Shown: piece by piece, positions 1-8,003 of the stretch
Numbering within the stretch: position 1 is the first letter of the stretch
How the letters are laid out: every line of letters starts with the position of its first letter
Source of the DNA: JAJPHW01 sp963771505
Lineage (GTDB): Bacteria; Acidobacteriota; Terriglobia; Terriglobales; Acidobacteriaceae
DNA length: 64,000 nucleotides
NCBI GenBank assembly: GCA_963771505.1
Contig: CAVYTO010000001.1
Coordinates: forward strand, 310,001 to 374,000
Direction: 5' to 3'
Made by a program: the position numbers and the translations under genes
Notes under the pieces: model-generated
What the model was told of the DNA's origin: nothing
The model's input: only the letters and a program-made list of their open reading frames with translations
Databases searched by the model: none

Positions 1-2403
1 GGCGTCAAAGTTTTGCTTGATCAGGACAGGTAAATTTTGTGTGACGGTGTGCCCGAAATTGGAACCGAACACGCCAATGTCGTAGCTGCGCCCATAGCCC
101 ATACGAACAACTGTCTTTGGGTTAAGTTCGTAGGCGATGCCGAGGCGGGGAGCAAATGCCTTATAAGTATTGGCAATGTTGCCGTTCAGGCCAATTCCGC
201 CGTAGCCGCCAACTCGAATCGCGCCGGTGCCACCCAGGTCGGTGATGTTGGCAAAACCACCGTTGCCCTTGGAGTTAACCGATTCGGGGAAGTAAATTTC
301 CCAGCGCAAGCCGTAATTGACTGTCAGCTTGTTGGTTGCGCGCCAGGTATCCTGTCCGTAGAAGAACCAGCGCTTTTGGCGTTCCGCTGCGTTACTGGCA
401 GAAGGCAGGTTTGGATTGGTCACGTAACGTGCAAACGAGGTGACATCGCCCAGAAGGAACGTCGCCAGGTCCAATCCGCCAGCACCCCCATTGGAAGTTG
501 CTTCCGGGCTAAAGTTGTATTCACCCGTTCGGTTGTTGTCGCTGGGAATACGCAGGTTTTCGGCGTAACGGATATCCGCGCCGAATTTGATTTGATGATT
601 ACCGCGAATCTTTGTCCAGTTATTCACGAACTGGAACTGCTGCTCGCTTTCTGTGAGCGGGCAGTTGCATCGGGCTATGCCCAGGCCGTCACCAAAGCTG
701 GAGATCGCAAGGCCCGCGCCGCCGTTATTGGGGGCGCCGCTTTCCCCACTGATTGGATCGCTGCCGAGGATGAAAGCGCCGAGGCCGGCTGTCTTTGGAT
801 CGCTGGTGTTGGCGTTCGGGATACCGAAAGCGGTCATGGGTGCGCCGCTGTCAGCCTTAGAAGTTTGCGGGTTGTATTTGAAATAACCGAATCGGAAATC
901 CGTCAGCAGGCTGGAAGAAATGGTCTTGGTGAATCCAGTCGCCAGGCTGTAGTTGTGAATAATCGAACTGCCAGAAAGCCCTAATAGGCCGTTTCCGGGG
1001 CCACCCAACGCGCCCAAGAGTCCCTTGCCCGACAACTTAAAGTAATCGAGGCTGAACCTTCCGAACACGTTGAGGGTGGGTGTTGCGGTGTAGTCGATGC
1101 GGGTGTCGAAGCTGTTCTGGGTAAAGGGGCCCGATCCGGAACCGACGAAATTATTTAACACACTCGACGTCTCAGGCTTAGGAAATTCTGCGAGGATGGC
1201 CCCCGCCTGAGGGGAAATGCGGTTAATTGGGATGAGGTTACCAGCAAAAGCAGTTCGGTTCGTTCCCTTGTCGGCATCGGCGGCTGTCGGTGAACTCGCC
1301 GGATCGTAAACCTGCCCGCTAGGGGTTCCGGCAATTCCCGCCGTGAGATATTGGCTTAAATCGCAGAATCCCGTTGTGTTCGTAGCGGGGTTGCACGTCG
1401 AAAGCACCGTGTTGGTTGGAACTGTGAAGGTTCCGCTGACGCCGTTGGTTTGACGGGTACCTTGATAATCGCCAAAAAAGAAAAGTTTATCTTTGACGAT
1501 GGGGCCACCGATGGTTCCACCGAACTGTTGCCAGCGGGCAGACGGGATGAAGCGCCCCGTGAGCGGATCTTTCTGATATTGCGTGAACGGGTCGCGAGCA
1601 AGGGTGGCGTCAGTGCGGCGGAAGTAGAAACCGCTACCGTGGATCTCGTTGCTGCCGGACTTCGTCTGCGCTGTTACAACGCTGGAAACGGCTTTGCCGA
1701 ACTCGGCATCGTAATTCTGCAGGGCGACTTTGGCTTCGGTGACGGCGTCGAGATTGGGGTTGATTACGATAATCCCGAGAATTGGGTCTTGATTGTCGGT
1801 GCCGTCGAGTTCGAAGGCCGTGCCGCTGAAATGCTGTCCTTGAGTAAAGATTTGCTGACTGCCCTGCGGATTTTCCGTGGCGGCGTGGCTCCATCCGGTC
1901 AACTTCTGGGATCCGGGGGCGAGCAACTGGAGGGTGGTGAAATTGCGATTGAGGATTGGAATGTCTTCGACGTACTTCTCGTTAAACGACGTCGCGACAT
2001 CGGCGCGATCGGTCTTGAGCTGCGGGGCTTCGGCGGTAACTTCGACTGTCTCGCCCGTACCGCCAACCTGGAATTGGAGGTCAACGCGCGAGTCGGCGTC
2101 GGCAGCGACGTTGATGTCTTTCACTTCGGAGTTCTTAAATCCCTGGAACTCAACCTTGATTGAATAAATATCCGGAATCAAGTGTGTGGCGGAATAGTTT
2201 CCGCTATCGTTCGTAGTCACCGAGTCGGAGGTGCCCTTGCGTTCGTCGGTTACGGTAACTTTTGCGTTGGCTACGACGGCGCCCTGAGGATCAGTGACGG
2301 TGCCGATTATGCTGCCATAAACCGCTTGTGCTTGGGACTGGTTCGGAACTGCCAAGCCCAGTATGCAAATCGCTGCAAGCGCTGAGATCCATCGCTTCGC
2401 CAT
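1..2403 (-). CDS. TonB-dependent receptor, Oar-like, with carboxypeptidase-regulatory-like domain (3' end outside window)
   Basis: Outer-membrane receptor of the Oar/CarboxypepD_reg type, very common in Acidobacteriota and presumed to import large substrates with TonB energy. Reading leftward from the ATG at 2403 the frame stays open for 801 codons to base 1, so the C-terminal part of the barrel is missing. The protein begins MAKRWISALAAICILGLA, a Sec signal peptide ending near SQAQA, followed by a regulatory-like Ig fold (GTVTDPQGAVVANAKVTV, about residues 35-120), then a plug domain (DGTDNQDP, and AEFGKAVSSVVTAQTKSGSN at about 270-290) and beta-barrel sequence rich in aromatic strand ends. 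The substrate is unknown and no SusD-like partner lies beside it. Open frames on the opposite strand across this region are antisense shadows. Confidence 0.9.
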   Translation of the reverse strand, partial: MAKRWISALAAICILGLAVPNQSQAQAVYGSIIGTVTDPQGAVVANAKVTVTDERKGTSDSVTTNDSGNYSATHLIPDIYSIKVEFQGFKNSEVKDINVAADADSRVDLQFQVGGTGETVEVTAEAPQLKTDRADVATSFNEKYVEDIPILNRNFTTLQLLAPGSQKLTGWSHAATENPQGSQQIFTQGQHFSGTAFELDGTDNQDPILGIIVINPNLDAVTEAKVALQNYDAEFGKAVSSVVTAQTKSGSNEIHGSGFYFRRTDATLARDPFTQYQKDPLTGRFIPSARWQQFGGTIGGPIVKDKLFFFGDYQGTRQTNGVSGTFTVPTNTVLSTCNPATNTTGFCDLSQYLTAGIAGTPSGQVYDPASSPTAADADKGTNRTAFAGNLIPINRISPQAGAILAEFPKPETSSVLNNFVGSGSGPFTQNSFDTRIDYTATPTLNVFGRFSLDYFKLSGKGLLGALGGPGNGLLGLSGSSIIHNYSLATGFTKTISSSLLTDFRFGYFKYNPQTSKADSGAPMTAFGIPNANTSDPKTAGLGAFILGSDPISGESGAPNNGGAGLAISSFGDGLGIARCNCPLTESEQQFQFVNNWTKIRGNHQIKFGADIRYAENLRIPSDNNRTGEYNFSPEATSNGGAGGLDLATFLLGDVTSFARYVTNPNLPSASNAAERQKRWFFYGQDTWRATNKLTVNYGLRWEIYFPESVNSKGNGGFANITDLGGTGAIRVGGYGGIGLNGNIANTYKAFAPRLGIAYELNPKTVVRMGYGRSYDIGVFGSNFGHTVTQNLPVLIKQNFDA

Positions 2404-2685
2404 ATCCGTTGCCCCCGCCGTGATGACTGTCGCGAAATTCCGTTCTGAGACACAACTGCGGAGAAGTGTTTCAGTTCTGTGAATTTCTGGTCATGGAAAA
2501 AGTACGCTTGTCAAATCTGCATTGTCAAGAAGTATGAAGTTATTTATTTTTTGTTTAAGTTATCTAAGGATTCGCCTCATGGTTCGCGAGGATGGGGTTT
2601 CCCGAATCAGGAGGTTTCGTAAATTTTTTTTCTCAACTGTCAAACAACGCTCGCCTTCATTGCCTCATGTTCTAGAATCACGCGC
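2404..2685. promoter_or_regulatory. AT-rich divergent intergenic region between the TonB receptor and the multihaem cytochrome
   Basis: This 282-bp gap between two genes that point away from each other is clearly richer in A and T than its surroundings, with T runs around 2540-2560 and 2623-2632. It must carry the promoters of both genes. I could not assign convincing -35/-10 pairs and see no coding potential that resembles a known protein. Confidence 0.35.
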
Positions 2686-4329
2686 ATGTCGCGCGTCAGA
2701 CTCTGCTGCTTTGGCCTTCTGTTCGTTGTGGGAGTCAGCGCAGCAGCGTTTGGGCAGTCAAAAGGGGAAAAGTCCGAGGCTGGCAGTGAAGCTTGCGTGT
2801 CGTGCCACGCTGAGATTTATAGAACCTACTCGACGACTCGCATGGCAACGGCAAGCGGATCTGCCGCCGCTGGGGTGATCGCCGGCGAGTTCATCCATAA
2901 ACCATCCGGCGTTCACTATCGCGTGTATCTGGAGAACGGGCGCGCCTGGATGAGCTATGAACGGCCAAGCGAGGGTGGGCTTTCAGGCCGACGGGAACTT
3001 CTGTATTACATCGGCTCCGGCGAAAAAGGACGCAGCTACATTTTTTCAGTGCAAGGTTTCTTGTTCGAATCTCCGATCAACTGGTATTCGCAAGAACACT
3101 CGTGGAACATGACTCCGGCGTACACGGATGCACGGGAAATTCCCTTGAACCTGCCCGCTCTAACTGACTGCATGAACTGCCACACCAGCGGGCTTGAACG
3201 GCCAATCGCAGGAACGGAGAGCAAATATCCCGGAAAGCCGTTTTCGCATGCAGGAATTACGTGCCAGCGCTGTCACGGGACGGCGGCAGGCCATTCGCAC
3301 AATAGCGACCGAGTTATCAATCCCGCGAAACTCGCGCCGGAACTGCGTGACTCAGTGTGCATGGAATGCCACTTCGAAGGGACTGCCGCAGTTAAGCAGC
3401 CGGGCAAAGATCTCTCGGATTTTCAGCCGGGGGAAAACCTTTCCGATTACATTCACTATTTTCTGCGGAGCAAAACTTCTTCGGAATCGGCCCTGGCATT
3501 GAGTCAATTTGAAGCGCTCTCGTTGAGCGCCTGCAAACGCGCATCGGGGGACAAGATGTCATGCACGAGCTGCCACGATCCCCACATGGAGCCGAGCGCG
3601 GCTGAAAAGCCAGCGTACTATCGCGCGAAATGTCTCGCCTGCCACGGCGAACCGTTCGCGGCCAAACACCATGCAGATAAGCCACGCTGCACGCAGTGCC
3701 ACATGCCGCTATTGCCCAACCAAGCGGTCGCTCATACACAATCGACTGACCACCGCATCATGAAATATCCGGTTGGATTCGATCTACCCGACAAGCGAGC
3801 CAATTCTGGCGATCTGGTCGCGTTCCCGAAGTCCGCCGCGAACCTCACAACGTCGCGAGATACTGCGCTGGCATGGGAGGCGCTCGCGCAACGCAATATG
3901 GAGGGCGCCTCGGCGGAAGCTGAGAAGCATCTTCGCACAGCAGTCCAAGACGATCCGAACGATCCCGCGCTGCTTTCGGCGCTGGGCTTCATCGATCAGC
4001 AACATGGGCGAGACAAAGATGCTCGCGAGCTTTACGAACGTGCGCTGAAAGTCGATCCGCTAGCAAACGATGCCGCGACAAATCTGGGAATCCTGGAGGC
4101 TCGCGAGGGAACCCTGACTCGCGCAGTGAAGCTCTGGCAAGGCGCCTTTGAGCGGGTACCGAACCGCAGCGAAATCGGGATTGACCTGGCGATCGCGTTC
4201 TGCACGGCGCATCAGGTGGATGAGGCGCGGAAGTACATCAAAAGGACACTCGATTTCAATCCGGACTCTAACGCCGCTAAGCATCTGTTGGGGCATTTAA
4301 ATCTAGATCCGCCGAAATGCACGCCGTAA
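2686..4329 (+). CDS. Exported multihaem cytochrome c with C-terminal TPR repeats
   Basis: Periplasmic or surface electron-transfer protein of 547 residues. A Sec signal peptide (MSRVRLCCFGLLFVVGVSAA, cleavage near AFGQ) precedes seven CxxCH haem c attachment motifs at about residues 37-41, 162-166, 193-197, 225-229, 293-297, 316-320 and 335-339. Several extra histidines (for example HSHNSD, KHHADK) could be distal ligands. From about residue 390 the protein changes to TPR-like helices with alternating Ala/Leu/Tyr positions. The haem part resembles cytochrome c554-like multihaem proteins; the fusion to TPRs suggests docking to partner proteins. The stop lies only 3 bp from the stop of the convergent TPR gene. 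The redox partner is unknown. Confidence 0.85.
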   Translation: MSRVRLCCFGLLFVVGVSAAAFGQSKGEKSEAGSEACVSCHAEIYRTYSTTRMATASGSAAAGVIAGEFIHKPSGVHYRVYLENGRAWMSYERPSEGGLSGRRELLYYIGSGEKGRSYIFSVQGFLFESPINWYSQEHSWNMTPAYTDAREIPLNLPALTDCMNCHTSGLERPIAGTESKYPGKPFSHAGITCQRCHGTAAGHSHNSDRVINPAKLAPELRDSVCMECHFEGTAAVKQPGKDLSDFQPGENLSDYIHYFLRSKTSSESALALSQFEALSLSACKRASGDKMSCTSCHDPHMEPSAAEKPAYYRAKCLACHGEPFAAKHHADKPRCTQCHMPLLPNQAVAHTQSTDHRIMKYPVGFDLPDKRANSGDLVAFPKSAANLTTSRDTALAWEALAQRNMEGASAEAEKHLRTAVQDDPNDPALLSALGFIDQQHGRDKDARELYERALKVDPLANDAATNLGILEAREGTLTRAVKLWQGAFERVPNRSEIGIDLAIAFCTAHQVDEARKYIKRTLDFNPDSNAAKHLLGHLNLDPPKCTP

Positions 4330-4332
4330 GGC

Positions 4333-6129
4333 TTACTTTGGGGCGTGGGCAAAGCGGGGATCGATTTCTGCCGCCTTCTGAAATTCTTCTTTGGATTCCT
4401 GCATTGCTCCCTTTCGCTCGAGTGCTTGCGCGAGATAAAAGTGCGCGGCGGCGGAGTCGGCGGATTGCTGGATTGCCGTCCGAAATTGTGAAATTGCTCC
4501 GTCGAGATCGCCTGCATTCAACAGACGCCTGCCAGAGTTGAGGGAAAAGGCCGCGGCTTGTTTAGCATTCGCGCTCTTGCTGAGGTCGGCGCCAAGGCGA
4601 GCTTCGACAGCGGCGTGCTCGGTGTCGCCAGTTTGCCGCAGAACTGCGGCTAGCGTGGTGTGGGCTCCGGCGAAGTCTGGTTGCAGCCGAACAGCCTCGC
4701 GTAACGCAGCGGCGGCTTCGGGCAATTTTCCCTGCTGTTTGAGCACGGTTCCCAAGGTGTAATAGGCCTCAGCGTAGTCCGGACGAACCTGAGTCGCGGT
4801 CTTCAACTGGGCAACCGCTTCATCAAATTCACCCTTCTGCCAAAGCGTCACACCCAGAGTGTAGGGAATGTCGGCTTGGGTCGGATCGAGTTGCTCTGCT
4901 GTCTTAAATTCCTTGATCGCCGCGGGCAGTTGATCGCTGAGCTTGAGCGCCAGGCCTAAGTTGTAATGCAACGTCGCGTCGCGAGGCGATAGCGTTAGCG
5001 CCGATTTGAATTCACCAATGGCAGAGTCGAAGTCGGCCTTTTGTAAGTATCCGATGCCCAGATTTCCGCGATAGTCGGAATCGGAAGGCTTGAGGCGCAG
5101 AGCTTCCTGAAATTCGGGAATCGACTCCGTTGCATCCCCGTTTTGGATGAGCGCGAGGCCGAGATTATTGTGCGCATCCGCGTCGTTCGGTTGCAGCGCT
5201 ACTACTATGCGGAAGGCTGCCACCGCGCCGGGAATGTCTTCGCTGCGCTGGAGCGAAAGCCCCAACTGCGTTTGAGCTTCGCTGTAATCAGGCGCGAGTT
5301 TGACCGCGGCGCGTAATTCATCGAGTGCTTCGGATGGTTGGTTTTGGTCTGCCAGAACCCGAGCCAGGTAATAGTGGGCTTGCGGATTCGCCGGAACCTC
5401 TTTCTCGAGGTCCCGAAGCAATTCGGTCGCACTGTCCAGCGAATGCTCCTGCCAGCGGACTATGCCTAAATGCAACGCTGCTCCCGGCAATCCTGGTTGA
5501 AGGCGTAGCGCTTCGACAAATTCGGCATCGGCTTGTTGATTTTGTGAGTTGCGCACGTACAACGTTCCCAGTTCGTCGTGCAAGTCGGCGCGAGCGGGCG
5601 CAAGCGCAGCGGCACGCTTGTATTCGGTAATTGCTTCCGCGAAGTCGCTTTGAAAACTCAGCATCTTGCCCAAGGCGCGGTGGGCCTCGGCGTCGTCTGG
5701 GTGCAATTTGACCGCCGTTCTTGCTTCTTTGACCGCGCCGCTGATGTTGCCGCTGGCAGAAAGCGCCGTAGAGAGATTAATTAGAGCTGGCAGGAGAGCT
5801 GGCGAAATCTTGATTGCTTCTTGCAATTGCGGGATTGCCTGATCGTTCCGGCCAAGGGAAAGCAAAACCCATCCGAGGGAGCTGTGGCCCTCCGCAGAGT
5901 GCGGGTTCAAACGGACATACTTTTCGAAAGCGGTGCGCGCCGCGTTGAAATCGTTGTGTTCCGCCGCTTGAACGCCCTGCTGATAAAGCGATTTGGAACT
6001 CGCGGAAATCTGGGGCGGTTGGGCAGGAAGCAGCGCAGGCCAACCAACGTTGTAAACAGACGCTGCGGCGCAGACCGAGATTCGGATGAGTTTCAGAACT
6101 GATTCGTTAGCTCGCGGGTAAAAGCCCAT
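4333..6129 (-). CDS. Large secreted or anchored TPR protein
   Basis: A 598-residue protein made almost entirely of tetratricopeptide repeats. Successive 34-residue units carry the usual pattern (for example EGHSSLGWVLLSLGRNDQAI, AEAYYTLGTVLKQQGKLPEA) from about residue 45 to the C-terminus, roughly 14-15 repeats. The N-terminus has a hydrophobic stretch (LIRISVCAAASVYNVGWPAL) that could be a signal peptide or anchor, so an extracytoplasmic position is plausible but not certain. No catalytic domain is seen, so a scaffold role is inferred. It converges on the TPR-cytochrome gene and diverges from a CRTAC1 gene across a 116-bp region. The start is the ATG at 6129. Confidence 0.8.
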   Translation of the reverse strand: MGFYPRANESVLKLIRISVCAAASVYNVGWPALLPAQPPQISASSKSLYQQGVQAAEHNDFNAARTAFEKYVRLNPHSAEGHSSLGWVLLSLGRNDQAIPQLQEAIKISPALLPALINLSTALSASGNISGAVKEARTAVKLHPDDAEAHRALGKMLSFQSDFAEAITEYKRAAALAPARADLHDELGTLYVRNSQNQQADAEFVEALRLQPGLPGAALHLGIVRWQEHSLDSATELLRDLEKEVPANPQAHYYLARVLADQNQPSEALDELRAAVKLAPDYSEAQTQLGLSLQRSEDIPGAVAAFRIVVALQPNDADAHNNLGLALIQNGDATESIPEFQEALRLKPSDSDYRGNLGIGYLQKADFDSAIGEFKSALTLSPRDATLHYNLGLALKLSDQLPAAIKEFKTAEQLDPTQADIPYTLGVTLWQKGEFDEAVAQLKTATQVRPDYAEAYYTLGTVLKQQGKLPEAAAALREAVRLQPDFAGAHTTLAAVLRQTGDTEHAAVEARLGADLSKSANAKQAAAFSLNSGRRLLNAGDLDGAISQFRTAIQQSADSAAAHFYLAQALERKGAMQESKEEFQKAAEIDPRFAHAPK

Positions 6130-6150
6130 AGCTGATTCGTAATTCTAATT

Positions 6151-6224
6151 GTAGGGTCGGTGCGTTTACTCATTCTGAAAGCACTGCGCGGGCTTGCCTT
6201 GACTGCCGCTGGTGCCGACCCTAC
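6151..6224. repeat. 10-bp inverted repeat in divergent promoter region (GTAGGGTCGG / CCGACCCTAC)
   Basis: The region between the divergent TPR and CRTAC1 genes contains GTAGGGTCGG at 6151-6160 and its exact reverse complement at 6215-6224, separated by 54 bp. The arms could pair into a long hairpin in the leader of either gene, or be the ends of a small dispersed palindromic element. The sequence alone does not decide between an operator, a structured leader and a repeat element. Confidence 0.5.
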
Positions 6225-6245
6225 CATTGCCAAGAGAGCTTTCGA

Positions 6246-7991
6246 TTGCACCCCTCCAGCCTTGCCACTTTGCGTCTTGCCGCGGTGTTGACATTCCTGC
6301 TCGTTGTTCAAGCCGGATCTCAAGATGTGAAGACCGTGCAGAAAAACGCGACCGCTGCGCCAATCGCCAACTTCGTTGACCTCGCTCCAAAGGCCGGCCT
6401 AACGATGCGAAACACCTTCGGCGGAGTGGACACCAAGAAGTACATCATCGAAACCACGGGCACCGGCGTCGCAATCTTTGACTACGACAATGACGGATGG
6501 CCCGACATTTTTCTGGTGAATGGAACCACGCTCGAGCCAGCCCCCGGCGGACAGCGCCCTACCAGCCATCTTTACCATAACAATCACGACGGAACCTTTA
6601 CCGATGTCACCGCCAAATCACATCTCGATGCTATCGGCTGGGGACAAGGCGTGTGCGTTGGCGACTACGATAACGATGGATGGGACGACTTGTACATCAC
6701 GTACTACGGAAAGAACCGTCTGTTTCATAACAATGGCGATGGGACCTTCACTGACGTGTCCGATAAGTCTGGCGTTGGCGGCACTGGAAAAGCCTGGGGG
6801 TCTGGCTGCGCTTTCGTGGATTATGACCGCGACGGTCACCTCGATTTGATGGTGGCGAATTATGTGGATTTCGATCTCGCCACAGCTCCAACACCAGGAG
6901 AGCGCGCAAGCTGTGTCTGGAAAGGTGTTCCAGTGATGTGCGGCCCGCGAGGACTTCCGCCGGCCAAAAATATCCTGTATCACAATCGCGGGGACGGGAC
7001 CTTCGAAGACGTCACACACAAGAGTCATATCGACCAGGCAAACGGTCACTATTCACTGAGCGTTTCGACTTTGGACTTTAATGACGACGGGTGGCCCGAC
7101 ATTTATGTGGCGTGCGACAGCACGGCCAGCATTCTCTATCGCAATAATCGCGACGGCACGTTCACCGATGTCGGCGTGATCGCCGGCGCTGCCTACAACG
7201 AAGATGGACGCGAGCAAGCTGGTATGGGTTCAACCGTCGCCGATTACAACGGGGATGGGCGGCTGGATATTTTCAAAACAAACTTCTCCGACGACACTTC
7301 GACTCTTTACCGCAACAACGGCGATGGAACGTTCGAAGATGTGACATCTGCGGCCGGGCTGGGACTCTACACCAAATATCTGGGATGGGGTACGGTGTTT
7401 TTCGATTTCGACAACGACGGCTGGCCGGATTTGATTCTCGTGAACGGCCACGTTTATCCCGAGGTCGACAGACAGCATCTTGGCAGCGATTACGAAGAAC
7501 CTCGAGTTCTTTATCACAACCTGGGAAATGGAACTTTTGCCGACGTCTCGTCGGTAGCCGGCTCCGGGATCAACGCCAAAGCATCTTCGCGAGGTCTTGC
7601 AGTCGGCGATTTTTGGAATGACGGCAGAATGTCGGCGGTCATCAGCAACATGAATGAGGCACCCAGCCTATTAGTCAACCAAGTTCGATCATCCAACCAT
7701 TGGATCGCCATTCACCTGGCGGGAACAAAATCCAATCGCGATGGGATCGGCGCTCGAATTTCCATCAAGGCGGGGACGCGCACGCTGGTAGACGAAGTTC
7801 GCAGTGGGTCAAGTTACGACTCCAATAACGATATGCGCGTTCATTTCGGCTTGGGAAAGGTCGAAAAGCCTGACTGGATCGAAGTACGTTGGCCTAGCGG
7901 GCTGGCTGAACGGTTCGCGAATCCAGCAGCCGATTCGGTGCTGACTCTGAGGGAAGGTTCGGGCGCGGCGCAACAACCTGCTGAGAAATAA
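6246..7991 (+). CDS. CRTAC1-family protein (FG-GAP/VCBS repeats plus ASPIC/UnbV domain), Sec-type signal
   Basis: Secreted 581-residue protein. A hydrophobic signal segment (LRLAAVLTFLLVVQAGSQ) precedes a seven-bladed-propeller-like run of FG-GAP/VCBS repeats with calcium-binding signatures such as DYDNDGWPDIFLVNG, DYDNDGWDDLYI, DFNDDGWPDIYV and DFDNDGWPDLILVNG. The C-terminal 100 residues form an ASPIC/UnbV domain (SNRDGIGARI, VDEVRSGSSYDSNND, VHFGLG, IEVRWPSG). The family is widespread in Acidobacteriota but has no established enzymatic activity. The likely start is a TTG at 6246 preceded by AGAGAG; no ATG lies near the signal peptide. It is a close paralogue of the next gene, which converges on it 12 bp away. 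Confidence 0.85.
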   Translation: MHPSSLATLRLAAVLTFLLVVQAGSQDVKTVQKNATAAPIANFVDLAPKAGLTMRNTFGGVDTKKYIIETTGTGVAIFDYDNDGWPDIFLVNGTTLEPAPGGQRPTSHLYHNNHDGTFTDVTAKSHLDAIGWGQGVCVGDYDNDGWDDLYITYYGKNRLFHNNGDGTFTDVSDKSGVGGTGKAWGSGCAFVDYDRDGHLDLMVANYVDFDLATAPTPGERASCVWKGVPVMCGPRGLPPAKNILYHNRGDGTFEDVTHKSHIDQANGHYSLSVSTLDFNDDGWPDIYVACDSTASILYRNNRDGTFTDVGVIAGAAYNEDGREQAGMGSTVADYNGDGRLDIFKTNFSDDTSTLYRNNGDGTFEDVTSAAGLGLYTKYLGWGTVFFDFDNDGWPDLILVNGHVYPEVDRQHLGSDYEEPRVLYHNLGNGTFADVSSVAGSGINAKASSRGLAVGDFWNDGRMSAVISNMNEAPSLLVNQVRSSNHWIAIHLAGTKSNRDGIGARISIKAGTRTLVDEVRSGSSYDSNNDMRVHFGLGKVEKPDWIEVRWPSGLAERFANPAADSVLTLREGSGAAQQPAEK

Positions 7992-8003
7992 ATTTGCTTC
8001 AAC

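Noticed and set aside
37..2163. Long open frames on the plus strand (up to 315 codons)
   Set aside because: They are antisense to the TonB receptor, whose minus-strand frame is open over all of 1-2403 and has clear family motifs; the plus-strand translations resemble nothing.
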